The notes below the pieces were generated by a model. That model worked only from the letters and a program-made list of their open reading frames with translations, ran no database searches and was not told where the DNA came from. Positions 22,508-35,000 of a stretch of 64,000 nt of DNA are shown piece after piece. Source of the stretch: Moringa oleifera (lineage: Eukaryota > Streptophyta > Magnoliopsida > Brassicales > Moringaceae); contig JAJFZO010000896.1 in assembly GCA_021397835.1 (NCBI GenBank), forward strand, positions 2,892,501 to 2,956,500, in the 5' to 3' direction. Position 1 is the first letter of the stretch. Every line of letters starts with the position of its first letter. The translations under genes and the position numbers were made by a program.

Positions 22508-22515
22508 TATAAATA
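22508..22515 (+). promoter_or_regulatory. TATA box of element B 3' LTR
   Basis: TATAAATA follows CTGACGAAGAGCC in the only GC-richer part of this LTR. The same TATAAATA box occurs in the LTR remnant at 8908 and in element E at 58152. The corresponding part of the 5' LTR is deleted. Confidence 0.6.
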
Positions 22516-23327
22516 ATTGCTAAAGTCTATAGTTAAAGGACATTCATAACTCGCATATTCAAGCATTCATGATTTGATTCACAGATTCAAAAAGTTACAC
22601 TTATTCTTAAACACATAAAAAAAGAAAAAAAAACTCTCTTTAACACTTAAAAAAGCATAGTATTTTTTTAAAATTGGTGAAAATTTTTATTCTTGATTAA
22701 GTGAACTTTCAATTTAGATCTTGTATAGAAGAAAACAAGAAAATCTACATAAAAAATAGGGGATTTCAAGAGGTATAAGAGCTGTTTATTTAGATCATTA
22801 TAAATTATTCATTTTCTTGAATAAAATTATTAGAAATAGGATATCAGTAGATCATCATTAAGTTATTTGTTTTAAACTACTCAATGTTTGCAGATGCATC
22901 ATGTTGTAAAAATTCTCTTATAAATAAATTCTTCTTTAGAAAATATGTCCTGACAGAAAAGGTACTACATATATAGTTTAATATTTTGGAAAAATAAGGG
23001 TGAAAAGGGCAAATCACTCTCTTCTCCCCATAAAAATGTTTAGGTACATCGGTATGAGGTAAATACGAAGTTTGAATAGTTTGACAAAAATGCCCTTATA
23101 AAATTAACTTCCAAGCAAGAAATCAAAATGATATCAATTTCTAAGTGCTTTAAGGGTGCTAATCCTATCCCAAGGGTAACTTACTCTCGGACTCAAATTC
23201 TGATTTCTTAAAAAACTAGTTAAACATTATTTTGAAATGGTGGCCAATCGCACCTAGAAAGATTAGTGACGACTCCTAATTTTTTCTCATGCTACGATTT
23301 TTCTCTGTTGAGAACCTAATCGTGACA

Positions 23328-24560
23328 ATTATAAGTGTGTATGAGTGTGTCATTTTATTGTAAATGTATGCCCACCACCTTTATTTTATAGTAATTTCAA
23401 GGTACAATTTAGTGAGCAACCTCAAGTTATTACATTAAAGCAGCTGATGCCATTTATACACTTGTCCAATAAGCATTATTGAAGACCTGAAGTTGCCTTT
23501 GATGGTTCTTATATAACTATTGATTTTCCTATACTGCCTTAATGAGATTTCTCAATCATTTATTGTTACAAGTCTTGTTCATGTATAGGTGCTGATACTA
23601 AACACTAATCACCTTTAGTATTGTTTTTTTTTTATTTTTTTTACTATAATCTGAAGTAATTTTAAAGTGTTATTTTAGTTGTGTGATGAAATGTGCTGGA
23701 TATGCTAAAGCTCAAGCCTTTGTTGAGGTTTTTGTTGATGTAACCATACTTGCCATGTGTTAGATTCCTATAGGTGCCATTCTACTGGTGGCTAAAGCGT
23801 TGCCAAGCACTTTACTTAGATTTTTACAGTTTTTTCTTGTATCTGTGATGTGGGCAGCTAGGTTATTGCCATGTTTTAAGTCCAAAAGTGGTTTCTGAGG
23901 CCTTTAGTATTTTAGACAATTCAAATCCATAACTGTGATATAGACAAATAAGTTGTTATTAAATTTCAAGCTTGAAAGTGATATTTGGAAGCCATTTGGC
24001 ACCTTAAAAAATTCCCCTTCGTGACTATGACATGGACATATGGCCTGCTACCATGTTTCCATTATGTTGATGACCACTCACTGCCACATCTCATGTCCTA
24101 TATTAGATAATACATGTACCTGCAACATGGGCTTCCTAATGACTAACTTGTCATAATCGTAACTTAAAGTGGGTCAACCAATCGAGTGCCAATGATTAAA
24201 AGCCACTTTAATGGGTTTGCACAATGACTCTTTCTCAATGAGATTTTTATAATGGTATAAAAATTCCTTCTTCTTTTTTTACCATATAACTTTTTTCTCT
24301 ATCTTCTACCTGCCTATTGCTTCTCTTTTATCTTTCGTTTCTGTGTTTTTTAGATCTAGCTCCTCGTTCTTAAAGGTGTCATTGTAATTATTTCTTACTT
24401 AATCAGTAAGTTCTCGTGTTTTTTCTTTATTTTACTTTGTCATTACTATGAGCGACATAAGACCTTTTCGTATCACTACGCATAAATTAGTTAGGCTTAG
24501 AAACATTTATTCCATCCTAAAACTATTATATTAATAATCCTAAGTCTGGATAGGTCCCCC
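23328..24560. other. Intergenic stretch, nothing recognised
   Basis: I see no coding similarity, terminal repeat or tandem structure here. A TATA-like GGTATAAAAATTCC at about 24254 followed by pyrimidine-rich sequence could be the promoter of a lost gene or LTR, without further support. Confidence 0.5.
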
Positions 24561-24909
24561 TGAGCACCTAGACCAGGTGCCATATACATGTATGAAAAAT
24601 ATTTGAGAATGAGATAACCTCTCCCTCTTCAAGACATTTTTTATTAACATTTATGAGGCATTCAATGTTTTCCCAATGCAATTAGGTCCTAATACTTGGA
24701 GGTTATTAGTAGCTTTTGTAGTAAAGTTCTTAGAAACTAAGAAACTTTTGCCCTCCCTATTCATATTTGTCAAATTTTATGAACTTAGGGAGCAAGACAC
24801 CCAAGTGAGTATCCTTTTTAATCACAAGTATTTTAGTGGTACAAAATTTCATTTATTTGGGAAGGGTCTTTCTAAGACCTTAGACAGGTGGAAGGAAAGC
24901 TTCCTTTAG
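24561..24909 (+). pseudogene. Transposase_28-like gene fragment
   Basis: The frame reads YTCMKNI, then after two stops DNLSLFKTFFINIYEAFNV, FPMQLGPNTWRLLVAFVV, KFYELREQDT, and ends LSKTLDRWKESFL. The pattern of Leu-Pro-rich start, FxxxFLxxxNVxPxQLxPNxWR and a following LPSLFIFxxFYEL is typical of the 'putative gypsy type transposon' family (transposase_28), which is found as antisense ORFs in Tat-lineage retrotransposons. If so, the parent element lay on the minus strand. Only the N-terminal domain is present; a 92-bp tandem array starts immediately after it, where the rest of the gene would be. The antisense gene in element E (57.4 kb) has a similar segment (DLPIHPFF). Confidence 0.55.
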
Positions 24910-24914
24910 GCTTA

Positions 24915-25565
24915 TTAGAACCTCTCATTGAGTTCTAACAATGCCTTAAGTATGACTAGCTTAAACTGCACATCAGGCACTTCGATATAAGCTAAGATAA
25001 GACTAGCTTAGACCTCTTATCGAGTTCTAACTATGCCTTGGATATGACAAACTCAGATCTTACATTAGGCACCCTGAAAAGAGACTTGCTTAGACCTCCC
25101 ATTGAGTTCTTTCAATGCCTCAGATGTGATCTGTTCAGACCTCACATTGTGCACTTTGATATAAGCTTAGATAAGACTAGCTTAAACCTTTCATCGAATT
25201 CTAATAACACCTTAATTATGACCTTCTTAAACCTTACATCAAGCACTTCAATATAAGAACGAGACTTGCTTAAACCTCTCTTCAAGTTCTAACAACCCTC
25301 AAATATGACAAGCTTAAACCTCACATCAGGCACTTTGATGCAAGCTCAGATGAGACTGACTCAGACCTCTCATCGAGTTCTAATAATACCTCAAAGGTAA
25401 CTAGATTAAACCTCACATCAAGCACTCTGATATAAGCTCAGATGAGGCTAACTTCGGCCTCTCATCAAGTTATAAGAATGCCTCAAATATGACAAGCTTA
25501 GACTTCACATCGTGCACTCAGATGTAAGCATAGATGAGACTAGCTTAGACCTTTCATTAAGTACC
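24915..25565 (+). repeat. 92-bp tandem repeat array, about 7 copies
   Basis: The marker CCTCTCATYGAGTTCTAA starts at 24921, 25013, 25095, 25187, 25275, 25365, 25458 and 25550, giving spacings of 82-93 bp. Each unit also holds a TATGACAAGCTTAGACCTCA block, then CATCAGGCACTTTGATATAA and GCTCAGATGAGACTAGC. Units are diverged from each other, so the array is old. Confidence 0.88.
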
Positions 25566-25714
25566 AACTTTTGATATTAAACTTAGTAGTGAGCCTTTTA
25601 TCCCTTATTTTCATTCAAATTTATTCTGAATTTGTGATTGTACTCTCTAAACAATTTTTTCAACAAAGTTACATTATTTTCATTCCTAACACCATTCGTT
25701 CAAAACACAGTATC

Positions 25715-27150
25715 AAGAAGTTAGAGAATTTTTAAGTCGACTCAATTGTATTTCTAGATTCATATCTAATTGACAAATATGTGCAACCAAATATTCAAAT
25801 TATTGAAGAAAAATGATCCTAGGGAATGGAATGAAGAACGTCAATAAGCTTGTGATAAAATTAAAGCATGTCTGACAAATCTCTCAATACTAATGCCTCT
25901 AGTGCTTGATAAATACTTCATATTATTTAACAGTATATAAAAGGTCATTAGGATACGTACTAGCACAGCTAGATGATTTTAAAAAGAAAGAATACACCAT
26001 CTATTATTAAAGTAAGAAGTTTATTGAGTAAAAGGCCAACTATTCATTAATTGAGAAAATATGTTATGCAATGGCTTAAGCAGCATAGAGGCTTCGTCAG
26101 TACTTGTTAAGCCATACAATCCTGCTAGATCTAATAAATTATCTATTTTATAAATCATCTTTCTTAGGAAGGTCATACAAAGGCAAGTTTTACTATCAGA
26201 ATTTGACTTGATATATGTCTCTCAGAAGTTTATCAAGAACGGTACTATGTTCGATTTCTTAGCAGATCATGCCAACAGTGAATATTAAACAATAAATTTT
26301 GATTTTCTTGATGAAGATTTAATGGCAATTACTGAGGAGTTAGAGTAGTATAATTTAATGGAAACTACTGAAAAGTTAGAGTAGTATAAGGAATATTGGC
26401 ATATGTATTTTAACAGAGCCTTATTCTTAGGCCTAACATTTGGATAGTTTTGACATCTCTAGAGGGAAAACATTACCCCTTTATAACATGTCTAGATTTC
26501 ATCTTAACCAATAAAATAGTAGAATACGAAGCATGTATTCTTGGGCATGACATTTAGCCTTTTATAGGCCTAAAATGAATGAAGCAACAAAAGCTGCCAA
26601 TAAAAACATTAAATAAATCATTCAAAAGATGATAATGACCTATAAAGATTAGCATGATATATTTTCCTTAGCCCTTCACGCTTATAGAATAAGGACCTCA
26701 ACTAGGGTAATCTCATATTCTTTTGTCTATGGTGCAGAAGTTATATCATTAATAAAGACACAAATTTCATCTTAAAAGTCTTCATGGAGGCTCAACCTAA
26801 AGAAATAAAATGGACCAGATTGCGATATAAACAGTTGAGCATGATAGATGACAAAAGGTTAAGAGTTATTTACCATGGGTCGCTCTATCAAACTATAATG
26901 GAGAAGGTATATAATAAAAAGATGAATACTTAGTAATTTAAGGAAGGAGAATTGGTGTTAAAGCACATATTCAAGAATATGATGCAAAAGGAAAATGGGC
27001 AACTAATTGGGATGGACCATATGTCACAAAGAAGGCTTTCTCTAGAAGAGCTCTCATTTTGCAAGAAATGGATGGATAAGAGTTACCAAGCCTAGTGAAT
27101 TCAAGTATTGTCAAGAAGTACTATGTTTACGAGACAAATTTAACAAAGAA
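25715..27150 (+). pseudogene. Element C: Ogre/Tat pol relic
   Basis: The DNA is parallel to element B. 25715-25830 (REFLSRLNCISRFIS) corresponds to 15150-15260. The RNase H region follows to about 26540 and includes the YGxxHMYFNRA-type segment near 26395. The integrase end resumes at about 26545 (AFYRPKMNEATKAANKNIK, then DIFSLALHAYR) and runs to NSSIVKKYYV near 27130. Compared with element B, the sequence jumps at about 26545 from the second RNase H straight into the end of the integrase core, so the zinc module and first catalytic residues are deleted. No RT upstream of 25715 is readable. There are many stops. Confidence 0.8.
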
Positions 27151-27880
27151 TTTTTCTTTTCAAATAGGAAAATCTAGTGTATTAAAGTAGCCATTATCAA
27201 AAAGAAATGGACTTAGCTAATGCCAAATAGTAAGAGAGTGAAATTTTCATTCCTTCTTGTACATACCTCATCTAAAATAAAAATTGCTCATTGCTGTGTT
27301 TTGATGGTGCACTATATGTCATCTACAATCACATGATTGACTATCTATTCAAAACAAATTTAACCGTAGAATAAGGCTGATTTTTTGAAAAGGAATGTAA
27401 TTTTGATAAATGAAAGAAAAAGATCATTCTTAGGCAAACACTTTGAAAAATAAAACCAGAGTATATATATAGGAGTGCCTCTATTAAAAGAATCCTGAAT
27501 TAATGATTGGGTTGATCATATTTAAGCAATAATGTTTTCTATGAAAAGATGTGAAAAGTTAAAAAAAAAAAAACTGTTATTGCTAAAAAAAAAAGAGAAA
27601 AAGATAAAAGAAAAAAGGAAAAATGAGTGAAAAAGCTATAATTGATAAGTTATATGCTTTGGTGACCAAGTCAAAAAATAAAACATAAAAAAATAAAACA
27701 AAAAAAGAAACTAATACTACTTTTACTACCTAACGTCAAAAGATGGAGGTAAAACATTTTTCATTGTCAAACATAAAAAAAGATAGAGGGCAAAATAGTT
27801 CAATGCTAAATGTCAAAGCAATCCTAATATAAGATAAATTTTGTTGGGCTTATTGAAGGAAAAGTCCAGCAGCTAATTAT
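27151..27880 (+). other. Start of element C 3' UTR, no gene
   Basis: Sequence follows the pol end as in element B (compare 17480-18060, including similar lines such as AAGTTATATGCTTTG at about 27645 and 17930). It contains an A-rich tract at about 27560-27720 and no coding similarity. Confidence 0.55.
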
Positions 27881-28530
27881 CGATCAAGGATGATTTCGAT
27901 GGAAGATGTGATATTTCTAAAATTTTTAAGCTTCCGTCAAATGTCGATGCAATTACAACATAGGACAAATTTTATTGGAAGAATTCTAATGGCCAAATCA
28001 TCAAAGACCGAGGATGATTTCGAAGGAAGATGAGACATTTCAAAATATTATTCATTACAGTGTCAAATGTCGTGGAAAGTTTTTGATAAGAAATAGCATT
28101 CATTAGGTACATCGAGGATGATTTTGGTGAAAGATGAGACATTTTAAAGATGGTAGTTTTTACAATGTCAAATATTAAGGATGATTCCGATAAGAGACAA
28201 CATTCATTGGGTAAGTCGAGGAAAAATTCAAATGACCAAATCGTCCTACATCGAGGATGATTTTAATGGAAGATGAGACATTTCAAAATGTCATTCTTTA
28301 CAATGTTGAATGTTGAGGATGATTCAATGTGAAACAACATTTATTGGGTACGTAAAGAAAAAATTTTGATGGCCATATTGTTGTAAATCGAGGATGGTTT
28401 TTATTGAAGATGAGGCATTTCAAAATGCCATTCTTCACAATATCGAATGTCGAGGGCGATCCTTATGGAAGATGATACCTCTCAAAATATTTACACATGT
28501 CAAACTTCGAGGATAATTTTGGTTGGAGAC
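27881..28530 (+). repeat. Tandem array of about 140 bp units in element C 3' UTR
   Basis: The motif TCGAGGATGATTTYGATGGAAGATGAGACATTTC recurs at about 27885, 28006, 28108, 28251 and 28388. A related half-unit GAGGATGATTCCGATAAGAGACAACATTC alternates with it at about 28166, 28310 and 28447. Successive full units are 137-143 bp apart in the regular part. The unit shares no obvious sequence with the array of element B. Confidence 0.8.
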
Positions 28531-28754
28531 AAAACATATAAAAAAAAAGCCTTATATCATCAAAAGGCGGGGAAAAATTCCATCTCAGGTGATGAACAAT
28601 AGTTATCAAACCAATTTCTTTGAATTAATTTCATTTTGTTTATTTCTTCTATTATCTACCAAAAACAAAAAAAGACAACAAGAAAAAGAGAACTTTTGGG
28701 AGAATATTTGAAACATGATGTCAAAATTTGTCATCTATTTGTCTTTTTTTTTTA

Positions 28755-28785
28755 ATCTTTAAAAATCAACTAAGAAAGGCAACAA
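28755..28785 (+). other. PPT-like site of element C, not followed by an LTR
   Basis: After AAATTTGTCATCTATTTG and a T-rich stretch, the text AAAAATCAACTAAGAAAGGCAAC corresponds to the end of element B's 3' UTR and PPT (18866-18924, AAATTTGTCATCTTTTGA to ACAAACAAAGAGGGGTAG). A TGTTGA LTR start is absent; gag sequence begins within about 20 bp. Confidence 0.45.
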
Positions 28786-28804
28786 TCTCTAAGAAATTCC
28801 TTAA

Positions 28805-30070
28805 AACCTTAAAACCCTTATTGTACAATAACTTGGTCATAATGGTGGACGAAAAGTTTGTACAAACTTGTGAAATCATCAAGAATACCCTCAAGTTATG
28901 CTAACTAATACAAAACTTTACCATAAGGAGAGCCTTTGCTTTCAAGAAGAAGGAAAAGGCCAATTTTGTCAATCATTTGATTATTAAGCAGCTACAAACT
29001 ACATTTCTAACATACTACTATTCTATCTAGACCTAAGATACAGTCAAAGAGGTCGGACCTTTGATGTCTCCGTTGCCGATGCAAATGAAAACTCTTTATG
29101 AGAATCCACCACCGCAGAGGCTAAGACCTCCTATTCATTTGATTCCTATTCCTTACCATGACTTTACCCTCAGCTCTTAAAACAGAAGTTAGCGGCATCA
29201 TTTATCATGTAACCCCTAACTCCACCATTCCTCAAATGGTACAATCCAATAACCTAACCATACCATTTTAGAGTGCAAGGCCATAGCATTGATGAGTTCC
29301 TTGCATTCAAATATCGAGTGCAAAAGTTGATGGACGATGGCATCCTTTCCTTCGAAACGAAAAATGGGCCTTAATGTAACCAATAATCCCCTTACTGCTC
29401 ATCAACTGAACATGATTAGATGGGAGGAGGAAGAAAAGGTCAAGGTTTACATGATCAACCATGACTCCTTTGTAGCAAAGGTAAAGGCCCCAGCTCAACT
29501 AAAGGAACCCAAAAAAGGAAAAAAGATAGTACATATCTAGGGCCCTAAGGTCTTCCTTGAGGTTGCTCCCCCTTTTGGTTATCAATCGAGCCTTACAATA
29601 CCCTGAACGTATCCATTTGCAATGATAAATGAGATAATAGGAAACCTAGCTCAAGCTCTTCATCTTATAAGAAGTTAGAGATGCTATGACCCTCTCACTA
29701 AAGAGTCAATCTCATCTTAACAATTAGTTATAAAGGGAAACACTTTTTACAACATGAAAAAAGACAAGGTCCCTATTCTACCTGTATAAGAGGGTGACGG
29801 AATGGAATTCTTGAAGTTTATTAACCACAGTGGGTATCTCATTTTGATCCACTCACAAGAGACTCAAGCATAGATATCAATGTTGACACTTATCGCCAAC
29901 TCCGAAGTATACATATAAGCATTCTTGCGAATATTGAAGAATGTCTACGCACCACCTAAGATATCAACTGAGAGGATGGAAGATATCTACAAACATATCA
30001 TGCAATAACTTCACTACAATTCTTGCCTCTCTGTGAAGTAACAAACAAATGATCTTAAGAGAGCTTCTTA
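28805..30070 (+). pseudogene. Ogre gag relic
   Basis: This is parallel in DNA and protein to gag of element E (62590-63800). Readable segments are VDEKFVQTCEIIKNTLKL (about 28840), PPQRLRPPIHLIPIPYHDF (about 29110), PPFLKWYNPIT (about 29220), GHSIDEFLAFKYRVQKLMDD (about 29281-29340), NPLTAHQLNMIRWEEEEKV (about 29390) and EFLKFINHSGYLILIHSQET (about 29800). The segment ISMLTLIANSEVY follows. The LKYRVQKLI and EFLKxIxxSEY motifs are typical of Ogre/Tat gag. The protease-like end is not readable after 30070. There are many stops and small indels. Confidence 0.75.
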
Positions 30071-33000
30071 CATAAAGATTTTAACCTTCATAGTGCTAGT
30101 TTTTAATATTTAGTTGTCGAGATTTGGAGATTTTTTTGTGGGATTCAGAGATTTTCTAGTCACTGCATAGGCAAATTAGAGAGATTTCTTGTTGATGATT
30201 CTCTATTATTTTTCTTTTTTTCAGAGATGTGTTCGTTGAAGATTGGTCGTCGATGCTTTTTAATGGATTCGTTGGTGCTTATTCCTTCATATATTTGTCC
30301 ATGTCTTTTTGCCTAGATTGAGAAGTATATTTATGAGGAGAAAATAGGGTAAGGTCCGTTAGAGATTTGAAACTCTACTATAGAGAAAGATGAGTTGAAG
30401 TGCGATTAATCCAATCTTTAAGCTCAAAAATCTATCTCATGCTCTTTGTGGATGAGCATGGGATTGACACAATCCGGAAATTCAGAATCTGATCATGGAA
30501 GGAAAGAGGTCATAATGTTGGTATTTTCATTGTGCAAATTCCATTAGGAGTCTTCCACATACATTCTTAGGCCTTTATGATTCTATCTTTCTAAGCTACT
30601 GTTATCTGAATCTCAATGAGAGATCCAAGCAAATCACATTGGGATAATCCATATTGAGATAATATATATTGAAGTAATCCATATTTGGGTAGTCTATGTT
30701 AGATAATCCACATCAAGGCTAAGTCGAAGGCTTTGATGTGGGGTTGGGATTGGCCATATCGGATCAAGTTATGAAACCATCAATAACATTAAGGTAAAGT
30801 GTTTTCATTGAGCTATAGCTGACTTGACATCAAGGTAAAGTGTGTTCAAATGATTCCCAACCTCACATCTAGGTAAAGCATGCATGATTTTTTACTTGAC
30901 AGCATAGTCTCAATGTTGAATCTGACATATAAGCTTATTCTCAAACTTCACACAATCTCGATCTAGAGCATAAGCCTAACCTCAAAATTAACTTGCCATT
31001 TAACCAAATTTTGAGCTTTTTTTAATTCAGACCTAATATTAGGTGTTTATAGTAATAGCTAATACGATCAATCTTTCTTCAGTTTGAATGTGTTCCCTTA
31101 CCGGACTTATTATGAAATCTATCTTTAAGTAATCTTCAGGGCCCTTCTTCCTATTCCCTTTCAACAAAATTTCCTTAAGGGTTTTCAGTTCCTTTATAAA
31201 TATCTTTGTCTTTTGTGAAATAGTATTTTTCTTAGTGTAAACTTTGCAAGGTTTGAAAGATTTAACACCCATCAAAGACGTGTGTTCTTCACATGTGGGG
31301 GCTACATTTGCTTCTCCAAAGTTAAAACATTTAAAAGTTGGATCCTAGAAATTCATGGCATCTTTTATTAAGAACTCATCAATTTTAATGACTATTAAAT
31401 CACTTATATGTCTGTACGTTTTCTCGAATGCTTCTTTTCTCTCTAAATTAATTCAATTGTAAAATTTTCCTTAACTCACTGAGGTCATTCCCTCTTAATG
31501 TTAGGCTAACCTCAACAAGTTTCTATTAAGGCGAAAGACACAATTAATCCTCATAATTCACTTGAATTTGTTTAAAGCATTTTTGTACTATTTGATGTAA
31601 CATTAAAACAATCTGATTTTCTTATGAGATATCCATAAAAGTTTTTAAAATTTAAGCAAAATCTTTCTTTAACCTTATAATAAATATTAATTTTTTGATG
31701 TCATGTCATGAAAGTATAGCAAAAACATTAGACAATCATATAAGATCAATAATAACATACTATATACAACCGATTTCACCTATTTCATTTACGTTTGCAA
31801 CCTAACAAGGTTAAAGAATTCTAGTGTAGACTTAACATAGGGCTTCATTTATATGCAAGGATAGACCCAAGATTAGGTCTAATGGGTTCTAAAAGGCTCT
31901 AAAGGTTCCTAGAACCTTTTAAGCCTCTAATCTTTATAACCAAATAAAATTAAAAATGAGTTTCGATCCACCACAAAACCTGTTAAAAATAAGCACACTT
32001 ATCTTCTTGAAATGCTTGCTTCACCACCAACGTACAAAATGAAAGATGAGAAGTTAGATAATCTTCTTAATTAACTAATAAGAATCTAGTAAGTGTATAA
32101 CATGTTTAGAGTTTAGGGAGAGAGTGGATGTCTTTTTTATTTGAAAGTGAAAAAACATTTTGAGATGAGAAAAACATGCAAAAAGGGAAAACTTGTCTTC
32201 TTGTTAACCTAGTTTTTTATCAATATTAATGTACTTTCCTTACTCAAACAAGTAAAGACATTATGATCCAAACTCAAAGTAATAAAATTATTAAAAAGGA
32301 GAAATTTTCAAGCTAAAAGATTTTGCTTTTAATGAAACTAGCCATTGACTCAAAACATTTTTCATTTTCCTTTTAATCGATGTTCTCGTTCTTTCTAATT
32401 TTCTTCGGCAATGATATTTCCAATATCTAAATGCATTAACATGTTCCTTTGCTTGCTTAATTAGTAAAAAGAAAGCTAGAAGGCATGGGAAGAGGCATTT
32501 TAATAAAACTGTGGTAATCGTGAAATAAAATGCATGTGATTGGCTACATAATAGATGAAAACAAAGAGGAAAAGAAAATTCAGATAGTACATCATGTCCT
32601 TGGTGCAGTAGAGTATTGAACACAGCAAAAATAGAAAATGGCCCAAGAACTACAGACAGTCTTAGGAGTTTAATATATAAGCCAAAAGAAGGTATGATAT
32701 ATGAGATCTTTCCCTATGTAGGCAAGCACGGCATAGCTGCACTCTTGTATTGATCCCATTGAGCCTACAGTTATCAGCGCAACTTTATTTAGCAAATGAA
32801 ATGCAAAATCAATATATGCGTAGAATTCTGCATGCTCTATATTGCTTTATATGTAATGCATTCAAAAGAGATGACTATAGTCATTGAAAAAGACACATAT
32901 AGTCAGGTATAAATGTTAATAAGCAATTAATTTTTACCTCTTCCAAAAAATGAGAAAATGATTAGTATCTTAATAGTCTTCCAAGTGATTTTCTTCTTAC

Positions 33001-35000
33001 TTTAAATTGGTATGATCCATAACTTAGGTTATAACTTAGGTTTCAATAACCTTCACATAATAAGAATTGTCTTCTTAAGCAATAAAAACAAAGACCAATT
33101 GGGAGGAAAAAAGAAAAAAGCAAAAAAAAATGATGAAAACTAATTAGTTAGGATTGGCTTTGTTTAACTAACCAATAAGATCTCGTCCTTGTTTGTATTT
33201 CTATTTCTTGCTCTTATCCCTATATGAAATTTATCTGATATAGTACCATCTCTATCAGTTTCAGCATATATTTGATGATTTGAGTTTCACATCCAAATCT
33301 AAAGGCAATAATTAGTGATAGCAAATAATAGAAAATTTAAAAGAAAAAAAAGAAAGAAAATGAAAAATAAGAAAAAGACTGTTTTTTGTATCACATGTAT
33401 AGAATGCAAAATTAAAAGGAAGAATACCAAAATAATTCAAAAAATCTACTTTAATTATTTAGCCTTTCATATCTTGTTCTCTCTATTTGTAGAGATTGTG
33501 AGAAAAAAACCCCAACTTTTTCACTTTTACTTCTTTTACTTTGTTATTGCATTTTCTTTCCCTCTCTTTTTGTCTCTTGTCAATAATAGTCTAAGATCTT
33601 CTATACAAATTAAACCCAATAGTAACCCATCCACTAAAAGAGACACTAAACTTCCATGATATATATACATAATTTACTTTAATATGCCCATGCAAAATAA
33701 GATATTTGAATTTCAATGACAAACTTATAGTTATAAACTATAAAATTGGTTTTTACATGAATTTTCTTGACCTGTTATTGATAGAGCATATTAACAAAAT
33801 AAATATACATAGTTAGACTTTTCATTAGAAAGAGGAAGAATATGAATTATTTAGAAAGATCTAAGCAAATGGAAGAAAAGAGGGATTTATAGCTTATTTA
33901 TGAATCATTTCTACAATCTTAATAATTGAAGTTGGTAAGATGGAAGGTTATGCAAGACACTAAACGTATGTTAATGATGACCTCAATACACGTTAGGGAA
34001 AGGAGGATAAAACCCTGAATACCATAGTAACAAAGGAGGTACATGTTCCTCTTTAATATGTTAATGGTAAGGTTATGGTCCTAAAGAATCTTAAATATAT
34101 AGTTAATAGATGCTGTCCTAAATAAACTAAGGACCATTACCAAGAGCATTGAATGATATCTTCCATCATTGGCTTATAAGGTACATGTCTCTTTTACCTT
34201 TTTAAACAATCACACTTACAAGGTGAGTTACTCTTTTTTATAGAGTATTTTTTTTCTTAATCTTCCTAAATTTTATTTTAGAATAAACTAATCTTTGGCT
34301 AAAGAAAGTGTAAATTTTGGTAAAGTTTCTACCTAAGCTTATGCAAATTGGCAAGTGGCTGATTAATTAAGCTTATTATATTGGAGAAGGAATGCTATTT
34401 GATATAGTTGCATTTATATAGTAAAAGAGCAAACAAGAGCAAGCTTAATCCACGTCTTTCATTTGGTCATAATCACTTAACCCTTAACATGATTAAAAAG
34501 GAATTAATGTGTGAATTCTTTTAAATCATGCTTTTGTGTTGTTTTCTCATTAACCATAAGAGGTTACAAATTAAGTTCACTCTATCTTTTGATTATTCCT
34601 TTGTTCGAATGCATTTAAACGTAAAATTAAACTTTTATAAGACTTTTGTTGGAAACTTAATCTATAATATACATATTTAAATCAAACATGATCAAGGTAC
34701 TTTGCAATCGATCAAGAGGGGTACTTATGGTTGAGTCATGTGGTCATGTGCTAATGATTGAAGACAATTATGGGTAAAGTGACTTCATCATTTTTTTTAA
34801 TTAATGGATAAAATTTTTCTTTTTACATGGAGCCAATTCTTATTTTGCTTGAAATTCTTATAATGAATAAAAACAGTTTTTAACAAGTACTCAATTTTTT
34901 TCTCTAATTTTGTTTGAGATTAGAATGATGAGATTGTTTGAAATGTGAATAACATTTATAATAGTGTTATGATATTTAAGTTTGTATCTTTTCAAATTAT
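30071..35000. other. Long stretch without a recognised gene
   Basis: I see no protein family in this 4.9 kb. A 78-codon open frame on the minus strand (31039-31275, Lys-rich) and a 110-codon one (32291-32623) have no recognisable motifs. Short diverged repeats of the type TTGAGATAATCCATATT occur at about 30640-30710. Sequence around 33320-33620 is A- and T-rich low complexity. It probably consists of unrecognisable transposon remains. Confidence 0.45.

Larger units (their letters stand above)
10588..23327 (+). mobile_element. Element B: Ogre/Tat-type gypsy retrotransposon, internally deleted
   Basis: The order is truncated 5' LTR, PBS, ORF1, RT, RNase H, integrase, repeat-rich 3' UTR, PPT, long 3' LTR. 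Ogre/Tat is indicated by ORF1 upstream of pol, the RT block DLNKANLKDNFPLPHID and YVDDMIAKS, integrase text SPYRPKMNGVIEAANKKIKK, an additional RNase H-like segment (HMYFDGAFN) and LTRs of more than 4 kb. The two LTRs share diverged sequence (10613-12428 with about 19140-20905, and 12429-12515 with about 23236-23327). Gag and protease are absent between ORF1 and RT. All frames contain stops. The 3' flank begins ATTAT at 23328. Confidence 0.88.
18925..23327 (+). repeat. Element B 3' LTR (about 4.4 kb)
   Basis: It starts TGTTGATACTCAAATTTCG after the PPT and ends CGTGACA at 23327. Element E's LTR starts the same way (TGTTGACACCTAATTTT) and ends TGTGACA. The parts at about 19140-20905 and 23236-23327 align with the 5' LTR. 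A TATA box TATAAATA lies at 22508-22515, giving a U3 of about 3.6 kb. The long length fits Ogre. The following ATTAT would be the target-site copy. Confidence 0.83.

Noticed and set aside
27881..28530. Regularly spaced repeats that might suggest a CRISPR-like array
   Set aside because: Units of about 140 bp are diverged along their whole length and belong to a plant retrotransposon 3' UTR.
31039..31275. 78-codon minus-strand frame, Lys-rich
   Set aside because: No recognised motif and no further exons; kept only as a note in the empty stretch.
33315..33659. 114-codon plus-strand frame
   Set aside because: Lys-rich start and hydrophobic middle come from A- and T-rich sequence; no family or start context supports a gene.
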